A DNA stretch of 22,923 nt from CALGLS01 sp047626155 (GTDB lineage: Bacteria; Bacteroidota; Bacteroidia; Chitinophagales; Saprospiraceae): the NCBI GenBank assembly GCA_047626155.1, contig JBLHRR010000084.1, positions 1 to 22,923 on the forward strand, read 5' to 3'. Below are positions 7,783 to 16,707 of this stretch, piece after piece. How positions within the stretch are numbered: the first letter of the stretch is position 1; each line of letters opens with the position of its first letter. The notes under the pieces are model-generated. The model searched no databases. It saw nothing but the letters and a program-made list of their open reading frames with translations, and was not told where the DNA came from. Position numbers and translations under genes: made by a program.

Positions 7783-10596
7783 ATGATAAGAAGATTACTC
7801 AGTTTAGCCATCATTTTGGCTCAATTTACCACACTGAATGCCCAAAATGTTATAAAGGGCCTCGTCAGTGATGTTTCTAATAATGATGCAATTATTGGTG
7901 CAACCCTTATAATAAAAGGAACGACCGAAGGAGTCGTAACGGATTGGGATGGCACTTTTGAATTGAGAACCGACACTCCTTTTCCTTTTGACTTGGAAGT
8001 TTCTTATATCGGTTATCTGACAAAAGTAGTTAATGTCGATTCTGACAAAAGATTGGAGATTGGGGTGGAAGAAGATGTCGTAACGATTGACGGAATAGAG
8101 GTCAAAGCCAGTAGAATTTCTGACAAGCAAAAAGAATCTCCACTGACCATAGAAGCAATGGATAATATCGCTATTAAAGAAACACCAGCCGCAGATTTTT
8201 ATGATGGATTGGGTGCATTAAAAGGCGTAGATTTAACGGCGGCCAGTTTGGGTTTCAAAGTAGTGAATACTCGTGGTTTCAATAGTACGAGTCCTGTTCG
8301 TTCTTTGCAAATCATCGACGGCGTAGATAACCAGGCTCCTGGTTTGAGTTTCTCCCTAGGTAATTTTTTGGGTTCCTCAGAACTGGATATCAATAAAGTA
8401 GAATTGGTCGTTGGAGCAAGTTCGGCCTTCTACGGGCCAAATGCTTTTAATGGAGTGATCAGTATGGAAACTAAAGATCCCTTTTTCCACGATGGACTTT
8501 CTGCGATGGTAAAAGTAGGGGAGCGGAATATGTTGAAAACGGCTGTGCGTTGGGCAGATGTGTTGAATAATAAAGAGGATCATCCGTTTTTTGCTTATAA
8601 ATTGAATTTTGAATATTTACAAGCAGACGATTGGGTCGCAAACAATTTTGATCCGGTAGATGGAACAGACATCTCCGCTGATAATCCAGGGCGTGTAGAT
8701 GGTGTTAATATTTACGGAGATGAATATCAAAGGGGAAATGATTTTTCTGAATTGCCACTAAATGATCCAACTGGTATACTCGGTGTCTGGCATCGTACGG
8801 GATATGAAGAAGAGGATTTGGTTGATTATGATACCCGAAATATTAAAGCAAACGCAGCCTTGCATTTTCGGTTGTTTCCTTCTAAAAGAGAGCAATCTCC
8901 AGAATTAATAGTAGGGACTAGTTATGGTTCTGGAACAACGGTTTATCAGGGTGATAATCGTTTTAGTTTAAAAGGAATTACCTTTTTACAAAATAAGGTA
9001 GAGTTTCGAAAAAAGAACAAATTTTTCCTAAGAGCTTACAGTACCCAAACCACAGCGGGAGATTCTTATGATCCTTACTTTACCGCTTTGCAATTGCAGG
9101 AAAATTCAAAAGAGAATAGAGAATGGTCAATTGATTATGCTTCTTACTGGCAAGGTAATATTGTCCCTCAAATACAAGACAGTGACTACCCTAAGCTCTC
9201 TGTTGAAATTGGGCCTAACGGTGAAATCATCACAGCTTTTGATGTTGATGGGGCCAATCAATGGCAGATAGACAACAATGCATTACTCACGCAGTGGCAC
9301 AATGAATCAGCTGCTTATGCAGATGGGGGAGGACAGAGTGGAGCCTCTCAAGCAGTACCTTACTTCGCTCCAGGTACAGATAGATTCGATGCTGAAGTTG
9401 ACAAAATAACAGGAGAACTACGTGGGCAAGGTGGGACTAAATTTTTTGATCAATCAGCTTTATATCACGTTCATGGAGAGTATGTTTTTACACCAACCTG
9501 GATGGATAAAATAACAGTAGGTTCTAATGCACGTTTGTACCGCCCTGAATCGAAAGGAACTGTTTTCTCTGATACTACAGGAAACGTAATTACCAATTCA
9601 GAAATTGGATTCTATACAGGGCTTGAAAAGTCTTTGTATGAAAATAAAATCAAATTGCAAGGGGCGCTACGTGCGGATAAGAACCAAAATTTCAATTGGT
9701 TATTGTCTCCGGCAGGTTCCATCGTTTATACGCCTTCACCAAATAATTTCTTCCGGGCTTCTTTCTCTTCCGCCATTCGTAACCCAACGCTTTCTGATCA
9801 GTACTTGTCTCTAGATGTGGGGCGTGCTATTCTTTCTGGAAATTTAGATGGCGTACAAGATTTGGTAACGGTAGAATCATTAGGGGACTTTTTTGCCTCT
9901 CAGAATCCAGCTGATTTAGATAGTTTTAGCATTGAAGGGGTTAAACCAGAAAAAGTGAAAACCTTTGAATTTGGCTTTAGAACGACATTGTTTGAGAAGC
10001 TATATGTAGATGCCGGTTACTACTACAGTATTTATGATGACTTTTTAGGTTTTAAAATTGGAGTAGATTTAGAATACGATATTGAAAATGGGCCACTGAC
10101 CATTCAAGAGGTTCAGCCTTACCGATACGCAGCTAACTCTAACAATAGAGTCACCACTCAGGGGCTTGCGATTGGCTTGAACTATTATCTTGGAAAAAAG
10201 TACTCTGTACAAGGGAACTACTCTTGGAATAAACTTAACAAGACTTTTGCGGATGATCCTATCATTCCAGCATTTAATACACCGGAGCATAAATTTAATC
10301 TTGGTTTCGGTGCTCGAAAGCTTAAGGTGCCTTTTGGACCACGTAAGAATGACTTTGCCTTTAATATAAATTATAAATGGATAAAAGGATTTATTTTTGA
10401 GGGCTCGCCTCAATTTACAGGATTTATTCCTACTTATGATATGCTTGACGCTCAGGTGAATTACAAATTTGCCGAGCTGAATACGACGCTCAAAATCGGA
10501 GCTTCAAATCTACTGAACAACAAACGGTTTCAAACTTACGGGGGCCCACGTATAGGACGATTGGCTTATGTTTCCCTGACTTATGAGCCGAAGTAA
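7783..10596 (+). CDS. TonB-dependent outer-membrane receptor
   Basis: Seen: 937 residues. A signal peptide ends near residue 20 (LNAQ), then a carboxypeptidase-like regulatory domain (about 22-100, with VIKGLVSDVSNNDAIIGATL). A plug domain follows (about 115-235; RGFNSTSPVRSLQIIDGVDN, VELVVGASSAFYGPNAFNGV), then a long beta-barrel region with alternating aromatic strands to the end (GRLAYVSLTYEPK). Known: these receptors use TonB-ExbBD energy to import large or scarce substrates across the outer membrane. Substrate not predictable here: no SusD lipoprotein gene lies next to it, so it is not a standard SusC of a glycan locus. A 150-bp gap separates it from the secreted hydrolase-like gene on the same strand with no clear terminator between, so a functional link is possible but unproven. 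Confidence 0.92.
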   Translation: MIRRLLSLAIILAQFTTLNAQNVIKGLVSDVSNNDAIIGATLIIKGTTEGVVTDWDGTFELRTDTPFPFDLEVSYIGYLTKVVNVDSDKRLEIGVEEDVVTIDGIEVKASRISDKQKESPLTIEAMDNIAIKETPAADFYDGLGALKGVDLTAASLGFKVVNTRGFNSTSPVRSLQIIDGVDNQAPGLSFSLGNFLGSSELDINKVELVVGASSAFYGPNAFNGVISMETKDPFFHDGLSAMVKVGERNMLKTAVRWADVLNNKEDHPFFAYKLNFEYLQADDWVANNFDPVDGTDISADNPGRVDGVNIYGDEYQRGNDFSELPLNDPTGILGVWHRTGYEEEDLVDYDTRNIKANAALHFRLFPSKREQSPELIVGTSYGSGTTVYQGDNRFSLKGITFLQNKVEFRKKNKFFLRAYSTQTTAGDSYDPYFTALQLQENSKENREWSIDYASYWQGNIVPQIQDSDYPKLSVEIGPNGEIITAFDVDGANQWQIDNNALLTQWHNESAAYADGGGQSGASQAVPYFAPGTDRFDAEVDKITGELRGQGGTKFFDQSALYHVHGEYVFTPTWMDKITVGSNARLYRPESKGTVFSDTTGNVITNSEIGFYTGLEKSLYENKIKLQGALRADKNQNFNWLLSPAGSIVYTPSPNNFFRASFSSAIRNPTLSDQYLSLDVGRAILSGNLDGVQDLVTVESLGDFFASQNPADLDSFSIEGVKPEKVKTFEFGFRTTLFEKLYVDAGYYYSIYDDFLGFKIGVDLEYDIENGPLTIQEVQPYRYAANSNNRVTTQGLAIGLNYYLGKKYSVQGNYSWNKLNKTFADDPIIPAFNTPEHKFNLGFGARKLKVPFGPRKNDFAFNINYKWIKGFIFEGSPQFTGFIPTYDMLDAQVNYKFAELNTTLKIGASNLLNNKRFQTYGGPRIGRLAYVSLTYEPK

Positions 10597-10682
10597 AAGA
10601 ATATAAAATTTTAATAACTCGAAGGTTTTATAACAGCAATATCACAAATGAAATCTTTCGGCAGAGTCAAGTGGAATTGACG

Positions 10683-10710
10683 TTGCCTTAAGTTTATTAT
10701 ACATACATTA
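10683..10710 (+). promoter_or_regulatory. Possible promoter of the secreted hydrolase-like gene
   Basis: TTG at 10683-10685, 18 nt, then TACATTA at 10704-10710 resemble the Bacteroidota TTTG / TAnnTTTG pattern with mismatches. A transcript would start about 30 nt before the ATG at 10747. Confidence 0.3.
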
Positions 10711-10746
10711 AACAATTGCAAAATTAAATCATTAAAATCACTCATT

Positions 10747-12405
10747 ATGAAAAAGATTATTACATTTTTTATTTTATTATTATGTACGCTGTCTGTACAA
10801 TTGGCGGAGGCTCAGGACAGATATGTAGACGAAATCTTCTCGGAGGTATCTGTAACCCCTGATGTAGTTTATGGTGGAAACGGAACACTTTTATTTTTTG
10901 CTCAAACAATGGGAGATATCACCTACCAAGAGCTGATGATGGATATTTATGAGCCAGTAGGAGATACTCAGGCAGAACGACCATTGGTATTGGTTTTTCA
11001 CAATGGAAACTTTTTACCACCAGTAACCAACGGACAAATCTCAGGACTAAGAACAGATTCTTCAGCAGTTGAAGTTTGTAAGCAATTGGCACGTCGTGGA
11101 TTTACCGCTGCTTCTGTTTCTTACCGTTTAGGGTGGAACCCATTGGCACAGTCTCAGCCAGAGCGTGCGCTTGGATTGATTCAGGCGGCTTACCGTGGGG
11201 TACAGGATGGACGTACGGCTATTCGTTTTTTCAACAAAACATATGAGGATGACGGAAATCCTTACAAAATTGATCCAACCAAAATTACTGTTTGGGGTAA
11301 TGGAACAGGTGGATATTTGGTACTTGGCTTAACTGGGCTGTCTGCCTATGAGGAAATTATTACGACAACAAATACTGCCGGGAAATTCTTGTTAGATTTG
11401 AATGGCGACATGGTTCCTGAAACACCAATGATCGTAGAAGCTTTTCATGGTGACATTAATGGTGAGGTAACCACTGTTGTTCCAATGGGTGGTGGTTTTG
11501 GTTTGATGGAAGGAGATACTTCTAACTATGCCAACCACGTTGGATACAGCAATACACACCACTTGAGTATCAATGTCGGAGGTGCATTGGGAGACATCTC
11601 TTGGTTGGATGACAACACGACGCCAATGATCTCTGTTCAGTCTCCATTTGATCAGTTTGCTCCTTATAATGACGATATTCTTTTGGTACCAACGACTGGT
11701 GACCCAATCGTACAAGTACAAGGTGCTCAGAAAATTGGAGAATGGTTGGAAAGTTCTGGAACAAACCAACAGTGGAAAGATTATGGCTTCAATGATGCTG
11801 TGACAATGGAAGCAATGACTAATTCTACCGTATCTGCTATGCACCCCTACTACGAAGGTGTTTACCCACTTTTTAACCCTGTGAACTCTTTGGGACAAGA
11901 GGAAGGTGTCGTGCTTAACTGGTGGAACCCAACAGACCCTACTCCGGTAACCAGCCCTTGTGGAGGAATTCCATGGAATATGTGCCCACACCCATCTGGC
12001 GTTTCTTTCCATGAAAGTGGTTTAGTGCTTAATGAAGGAATGTCTGCTGCAAAAGCAAAAGCAAACATCGCAAAGGTGATGAGTTACTTCATCCCAAGAG
12101 CTTGTATGGCATTAGGTATGCAATGTGAAGGAATCAACGCAAGTGCTGAAGAAGCATTGTTAGACGAATCACTTGTTGAGATGATGCCTAACCCTGCTAG
12201 CGACTTAGTGATCGTAAGAACAGCGAACAACAAAATGATTCAATCAATCGAATTGTACACTATTGATGGTCGTTTGATTTCTTCTAATACTAATGTAAAT
12301 AATACACAAACAGAAATTCAGGTGAGCAATCAGGTAACTGGTATGTACATCGTGAAAATCTACCTAGAAGAAGGTATTGTAGCGAAGAAATTATCTGTAA
12401 AGTAA
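10747..12405 (+). CDS. Secreted alpha/beta-hydrolase-like protein with T9SS tail; nucleophile serine absent
   Basis: Seen: 552 residues. A signal peptide ends at AEAQ (about residue 23). The fold resembles carboxylesterase/BD-FAE-type alpha/beta hydrolases: YQELMMDIYEP strand, oxyanion-type loop as HNGN (His85-Asn88), then RRGFTAASVSYRLGW. The nucleophile elbow is WGNGTGGY (183-190), where the family has G-x-S-x-G; Gly186 occupies the Ser position (codon GGA at 11302). A candidate acid segment is SPFDQFAPY. The C-terminus (about 476-552) is a T9SS type A sorting domain (MMPNPASDLVIV ... GMYIVKIYLEEGIVAKKLSVK). Inferred: exported to the surface or medium. With the serine missing it is probably not a classical esterase; it may be a binding protein or use another mechanism. 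The gene lies 150 bp after the TonB receptor and ends at a terminator. Confidence 0.85.
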   Translation: MKKIITFFILLLCTLSVQLAEAQDRYVDEIFSEVSVTPDVVYGGNGTLLFFAQTMGDITYQELMMDIYEPVGDTQAERPLVLVFHNGNFLPPVTNGQISGLRTDSSAVEVCKQLARRGFTAASVSYRLGWNPLAQSQPERALGLIQAAYRGVQDGRTAIRFFNKTYEDDGNPYKIDPTKITVWGNGTGGYLVLGLTGLSAYEEIITTTNTAGKFLLDLNGDMVPETPMIVEAFHGDINGEVTTVVPMGGGFGLMEGDTSNYANHVGYSNTHHLSINVGGALGDISWLDDNTTPMISVQSPFDQFAPYNDDILLVPTTGDPIVQVQGAQKIGEWLESSGTNQQWKDYGFNDAVTMEAMTNSTVSAMHPYYEGVYPLFNPVNSLGQEEGVVLNWWNPTDPTPVTSPCGGIPWNMCPHPSGVSFHESGLVLNEGMSAAKAKANIAKVMSYFIPRACMALGMQCEGINASAEEALLDESLVEMMPNPASDLVIVRTANNKMIQSIELYTIDGRLISSNTNVNNTQTEIQVSNQVTGMYIVKIYLEEGIVAKKLSVK

Positions 12406-12435
12406 TTCAGCGTTAACAACCGCATTTAGTACAGT

Positions 12436-12480
12436 AAAACACCTCAAGTCCACCTCTGGATTTGGGGTGTTTTGTTATTT
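12436..12480 (+). terminator. Terminator after the secreted hydrolase-like gene
   Basis: A 16-bp stem including G-T pairs (12436-12451 with 12458-12473) with a 6-nt loop. The right arm ends in TTTT and is followed by GTTATTT. The A-rich left arm would also allow termination from the other side. Confidence 0.75.
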
Positions 12481-12514
12481 GGGCAAACTATAGAAGACGA
12501 ATTATAACTATTCA

Positions 12515-12633
12515 GACCGGAGACGGAAGTCCGAAGTCCGATTTTCCATCGAACGTGAAATCCACAGTCTACTAAAGACTGTCAAATTCAAAGTTTGCAT
12601 TAGAGGGAAAACTTCGGACTTCCGTCTTAGGTC
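12515..12633. repeat. Palindromic element with nested hairpin
   Basis: Inverted arms of about 23 bp: GACCGGAGACGGAAGTCCGA at 12515-12534, continuing AGT, faces its complement at 12611-12632 with two mismatches. Inside, ACAGTCT (12564-12570) and AGACTGT (12576-12582) form a second stem with a 5-nt loop. The whole could fold as a long cruciform or structured RNA. It begins about 40 bp after the terminator of the previous gene. It could be a MITE-like or REP-like intergenic element; no target duplication is clear. Confidence 0.6.
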
Positions 12634-12647
12634 CTTCCTCCCATCCA

Positions 12648-12990
12648 GAGCTAAACTATAGTCCACGGAACAATTACCTGTTGGATGCTTTTGAGTACAG
12701 TCTCCTCATTCGCTCAGGGAGACGTCCACAAAAAATCCTTTCCTTCTCAAAAGAGATAAAGACTCATCCTGATTCTGCCTTGTTGTATTTAGGAAGAGGT
12801 GAATTGTACCATCAGGTCGAGCAGTACAAAAGAGCCATCATTGCAATGCGTTCGGTGCGACTGGATGTTTTATTTGAGCTGCCGATATGCCATGTTTTGC
12901 CTACGTTTTCCCCCCTCACTTGATATGCCATATCTTAAGCAGGTCATCCAGATAGATTCCCCAACTTCCCTCCAAGGGCATACCACTCCT
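12648..12990 (+). pseudogene. Remnant of a TPR-repeat protein gene
   Basis: The frame through 12681-12923 encodes one good TPR unit (HPDSALLYLGRGELYHQ then VEQYKRAI), preceded by LLDAFEYSLLIRSG. After about 12840 the sequence looks like a further TPR unit disrupted by a stop and a frame change; DMPYLKQVIQIDS appears in the other frame near 12920-12960. There is no credible start codon: the frame opens with TTG inside flanking DNA. Read as a decayed fragment, not a working gene; the original role is unknown. Confidence 0.5.
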
Positions 12991-13125
12991 CCCTCTTTAT
13001 TCGTTAGTTGTAAGGCGTAAATAAATATCTGACTAAATCAGTGAAAATACCATTGACAGCTCAGAAAAAATACCGAATTTCGCAGGAAATTAAACCAGTA
13101 TCTAGAAATTAAGGAATAGAGAAAG

Positions 13126-16100
13126 ATGAAACAAATAATACAATTACTCTTCAGCATTATCATTTTTACCACAGGACAACTGTCCGCTCAGGAACAATTA
13201 GAGGTGCAACGTTGTGCCGATATTGACCGATCAGCTGCTATAAAGAATATCTTTATAGACCGCGATAATAACAAATGGGTCGCTGATGCTCAGGGCCTTT
13301 TTTTGGCGCAAAGCCCTGATTTCGCTAAAACCATTGAGGGAAAAACAGGTCAATGGAATTTGCTTTCAGCTCCGGATGGAAATAAGGAATTGTATTTCCC
13401 AAAAGGACAACTAGAGGAAATAATCGGAATGGATGTGAACCAGATCACCTGTGCAAGTATAAACAAGGAAAAAGAATTATGGATTGGGACCGCCGACAAA
13501 GGCTTGTTTCTATTGAATACTAAAAATGGTCTGAGTCTCCTCAAAAACCTAAGTAGCAGCAATTCTAAACTTCGTTCTAATACCATTCAAGCTATTTTTA
13601 TAACAAAGGAAGGACAGCTACTCGCAGCTACTGATGATGGTCTTTTTTCCAAAAATGAAAATAAAGAAAGCTTGTTTTCTAAAGGCTATGATTTTACAGC
13701 TATAGCGAATAACAAAGGAATTATTTGGGTAATTGCAGATGGCGAAGTTCTGGAAATGGGAAAGAAGGGAGACCTTTTTGAAACAGAATTCGATGAACGG
13801 ATGTTCGATGGTAAACCTGTAGATATAGATTTTGATCGAAAGGGGAATTTATGGATTGCCTCAGAAGTAGTGGTTCGTTATCATTTTGAATTAGAGTCTT
13901 TTGACTTTTTCGGTCCTGCTGAAGATTTCACTTCTCAGTCCGTAAAATGTATCGCAGCAGATTCGGATGGCGCACTTTGGGTCGGAACGGAGAATAAAGG
14001 TGTTTTCTACATCGGAAAATCTTCCTCCTTATCTGGAGTGGTGCAAGTGACAGAATATTTGGATTGTACCAACGGGGCTAAGAATGCAGCCCTTGAAGTC
14101 AGAGCCTCCGGAGGCGAACCTCCTTATACTTATCAGTGGAATCAGGGATTGGTAGGGGAGACGCCAAAGAATTTAGGTCCGGGAACCTATACTGTAACGA
14201 TTACAGATCAAAAAGGGAAAAAGGCGACGGCAGAGGTTATCATAAAGGAATCGACATTTACAGTAGAAGTCCGTCAGTTGAAAGAAGCTGCACTGGGAGG
14301 AGGGAAAGATGGTTCGGCCGTAGTGGAAATTAATGGTGGCAACGGAACCTTCATTTTCGCCTGGGACAGTGGCGAAACTACAGCAACTGCTCTTCAATTG
14401 CCTGCGGGCGAACATCGTGTTACCATTTCGGAAACGAACGGTTGTGTTACCACAGCAACAGTAAGTATTAAAGAAAAGCTAGGGGAACTGTCCGTTAATT
14501 TAGAACAAACAGAAGTCATTGTTTGTGCAGGAAGTAAGAATGGATCATTGAAAGCGGCTGTTAGTGGAGGGCAGGCACCTTATAAGTATCAATGGATGGG
14601 AGCTTCTGGTTTTACGGAGGCTGCAACCAACCTGGGAGCTGGGGAATATAAAGTAGTAGTAACAGATTCTAACAATAATACTACGGTTAGTGAAGTCACC
14701 ATTGAGGAACCTAAGGCGTTGATTGCAACGGCAAAAGTGAAATCACCAGCTACCGCTAATAATGCTGACGGAAAAGCAAGTGTTAAAGGAGCAGGAGGGA
14801 CAGGAAATAAATATCAATACAAATGGGATACGGGGGAAACGGAGTCAACCGCTTCCAAGTTAGCTTTAGGGACGCATACGGTTACGGTGACTGATGACAA
14901 TGGTTGTACTGCTACTTCTAACATTGAAATTACAGAAGATATTCTACCTCTAAGCGTCAGCCTGGAAAGTTCAGGGGGCATCAAATGTGTTGGCGATAAT
15001 ACAGCCGCATTGAAGGTTGACATTAGTGGGGGTAAATCGCCTTTTACTTATCAATGGAGTAGCGTAGATGTCACAGGCGAATCGGCTTCCAATTTGTCAG
15101 CAGGTGATTACAGCCTTACCATCACAGATGCTTCCGGTACTACGGCTATTGCCAATGCAAAAATTAAAGATCCCAGTCCACTTGAAATCGAACTCAAAGT
15201 GAAATCACCAGCTACCGCTAATAATGCTGACGGAAAAGCAACTGTTAAAGGAGCAGGAGGGGCAGGAAATAAATATCAATACAAATGGGATACGGGGGAA
15301 ACGGAGTCAACCGCTTCCAAGTTAGCTTTAGGGACGCATACGGCTACGGTGACTGATGAGAATGGATGTACCGTTACTTCTAACATTGAAATTACAGAAG
15401 ATATTCTACCTCTAAGCGTCAGCCTGGAAAGTTCAGCATCCATCAAGTGTGTTGGCGATAATACAGCCGCATTGAAGGTTGACATTAGTGGGGGTAAATC
15501 GCCTTTTACTTATCAATGGAATAGCGGGGAGATCAAAGGGGAATCGGCTTCCAATTTGTCGGCCGGTGATTACAGCCTTACCGTTACAGATGTTTCCGGT
15601 ACTACGGCTATTGCCAATGCAAAAATAAAATCGCCTAATCCACTTGAAGTTAGTCTCAAAGTAGAAGCTTCAGCTACCACTAATAACTCGGACGGAAAAG
15701 CCAGTGCAAGCGTAAAAGGTGGAACAGGAAAATACAGCTACACCTGGGATAACAATGAAAACACAATAAAGGCTTCTAAGCTCGCTCCAGGAAATCATAA
15801 AGTAGTAGTAACTGATGAAAATGGATGTACGGCTACTGCTAACATTGAAATTACAGAAAACATTCTACCCCTGAGTTTGAGTATTAAGCAAACCGCTTCC
15901 ATCAATTGTCATGGTGAAAAAACAGCTGCTCTGGAAGTCAACGTACAAGGTGGGAAAACACCATTTGATTTTAAATGGAATCAAGCAAATGTAAACGGAG
16001 ACAAAGCGACTCAACTAGGCGGAGGGAATTACGAACTTACCTTGACAGACGCTAGTGGACTCAGTCAAACAGCAAGCCTTCGGATAGAAGAACCAGAAGT

Positions 16101-16707
16101 CCTAATGGTTGCGATTAACAAAAATATACCCGCGACCAATGAAAATAGCAAGGATGGAAAAGTAAGCCTTAATGTAAGTGGAGGAACTCCACCATACAGC
16201 TATATTTGGGATTCGAAAGAAACGACGGAGGCTGCTGCAAAGCTCCCCATTGGGAATCACAGCGTTACTGTTTCTGACGCTAATGCTTGTAGTGCGATTT
16301 TGCAGGTAGAAACAAAAAAGAAGATACTTGAGGCCCTGACTGCCGGGCGCCTGAAGCAGGGACAGACATTACAGGTCTCCAATCTGTACTTTGAAGCAGA
16401 CAGTACAAACATGACACCGGCCTCGTATCCAACCTTGAGTGAAATCGCTACTTTTTTGAAAGACAACCCTTTAGTAGTGATCGAAGTAGGAGGGCATACC
16501 AATAATATACCTGCTCCGGAATTTTGTGATGCACTTTCTACTGCTAGAGCGAAAGCCGTGACTGAATTTGTTGTGAAGGAAGGGATAGACAAAAACCGGG
16601 TACTATATAAAGGATATGGAAAAAGAGAGCCGAAATATTCGAATAACCATAAAGAAGGGCGGGCGAAAAATCAGAGAGTAGAAATAAAAATATTAAGTTT
16701 GCAATAA
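13126..16707 (+). CDS. Propeller / SprB-repeat / OmpA-like envelope protein
   Basis: Seen: 1193 residues. A signal peptide ends at LSAQ (about 22). Residues about 35-300 hold at least five two-component-regulator-propeller-like repeats (IFIDRDNNKWVADAQGLF, KELWIGTADKGLFLLN, GNLWIASE, GALWVGTENKGVFYI). Residues about 305-1060 hold ten SprB-like repeats, each with GG-x-x-(P)(Y/F)-x-(Y/F)-x-W and an L.aG.y.vtvtD signature. The end (about 1076-1193) is an OmpA-like domain (LYFEADSTNMT, LSTARAKAV, GYGKREP, NQRVEIKI). Known: OmpA-like domains bind peptidoglycan; SprB repeats occur in gliding adhesins and other large surface proteins. Inferred: an envelope-anchored protein with its OmpA-like end toward the cell wall; the propeller may bind a partner. 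The usual Asp of GHTD is Asn (GHTNN). The stop overlaps the next start (TAATG). Confidence 0.88.
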   Translation: MKQIIQLLFSIIIFTTGQLSAQEQLEVQRCADIDRSAAIKNIFIDRDNNKWVADAQGLFLAQSPDFAKTIEGKTGQWNLLSAPDGNKELYFPKGQLEEIIGMDVNQITCASINKEKELWIGTADKGLFLLNTKNGLSLLKNLSSSNSKLRSNTIQAIFITKEGQLLAATDDGLFSKNENKESLFSKGYDFTAIANNKGIIWVIADGEVLEMGKKGDLFETEFDERMFDGKPVDIDFDRKGNLWIASEVVVRYHFELESFDFFGPAEDFTSQSVKCIAADSDGALWVGTENKGVFYIGKSSSLSGVVQVTEYLDCTNGAKNAALEVRASGGEPPYTYQWNQGLVGETPKNLGPGTYTVTITDQKGKKATAEVIIKESTFTVEVRQLKEAALGGGKDGSAVVEINGGNGTFIFAWDSGETTATALQLPAGEHRVTISETNGCVTTATVSIKEKLGELSVNLEQTEVIVCAGSKNGSLKAAVSGGQAPYKYQWMGASGFTEAATNLGAGEYKVVVTDSNNNTTVSEVTIEEPKALIATAKVKSPATANNADGKASVKGAGGTGNKYQYKWDTGETESTASKLALGTHTVTVTDDNGCTATSNIEITEDILPLSVSLESSGGIKCVGDNTAALKVDISGGKSPFTYQWSSVDVTGESASNLSAGDYSLTITDASGTTAIANAKIKDPSPLEIELKVKSPATANNADGKATVKGAGGAGNKYQYKWDTGETESTASKLALGTHTATVTDENGCTVTSNIEITEDILPLSVSLESSASIKCVGDNTAALKVDISGGKSPFTYQWNSGEIKGESASNLSAGDYSLTVTDVSGTTAIANAKIKSPNPLEVSLKVEASATTNNSDGKASASVKGGTGKYSYTWDNNENTIKASKLAPGNHKVVVTDENGCTATANIEITENILPLSLSIKQTASINCHGEKTAALEVNVQGGKTPFDFKWNQANVNGDKATQLGGGNYELTLTDASGLSQTASLRIEEPEVLMVAINKNIPATNENSKDGKVSLNVSGGTPPYSYIWDSKETTEAAAKLPIGNHSVTVSDANACSAILQVETKKKILEALTAGRLKQGQTLQVSNLYFEADSTNMTPASYPTLSEIATFLKDNPLVVIEVGGHTNNIPAPEFCDALSTARAKAVTEFVVKEGIDKNRVLYKGYGKREPKYSNNHKEGRAKNQRVEIKILSLQ
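14737..15660 (+). repeat. 462-bp in-frame tandem duplication inside the SprB region
   Basis: Two direct copies begin at 14737 and 15199 with a period of 462 bp (154 residues, two SprB-like units). By eye, stretches of 60-100 bases are nearly identical between them, and differences cluster near 15058-15075 versus 15520-15540. A third, more diverged copy continues from about 15661. The period is a multiple of three, so unequal recombination would change the number of repeats without breaking the frame. Confidence 0.9.

Noticed and set aside
11392..12012. 206-codon antisense reading frame inside the secreted hydrolase-like gene
   Set aside because: Low-complexity His/Ser/Val-rich product with no recognisable domain, opposite a gene with signal peptide, fold motifs and sorting tail.
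14814..15485. Two near-identical 69-codon antisense reading frames (14814-15023 and 15276-15485)
   Set aside because: They are the mirror of the duplicated SprB segments; similarity follows from the 462-bp repeat and gives no evidence of coding.
14041..16310. Regular repeats considered as a CRISPR array
   Set aside because: The repeats are long, in frame and encode SprB-like domains; there are no short identical repeats with unique spacers and no cas genes.
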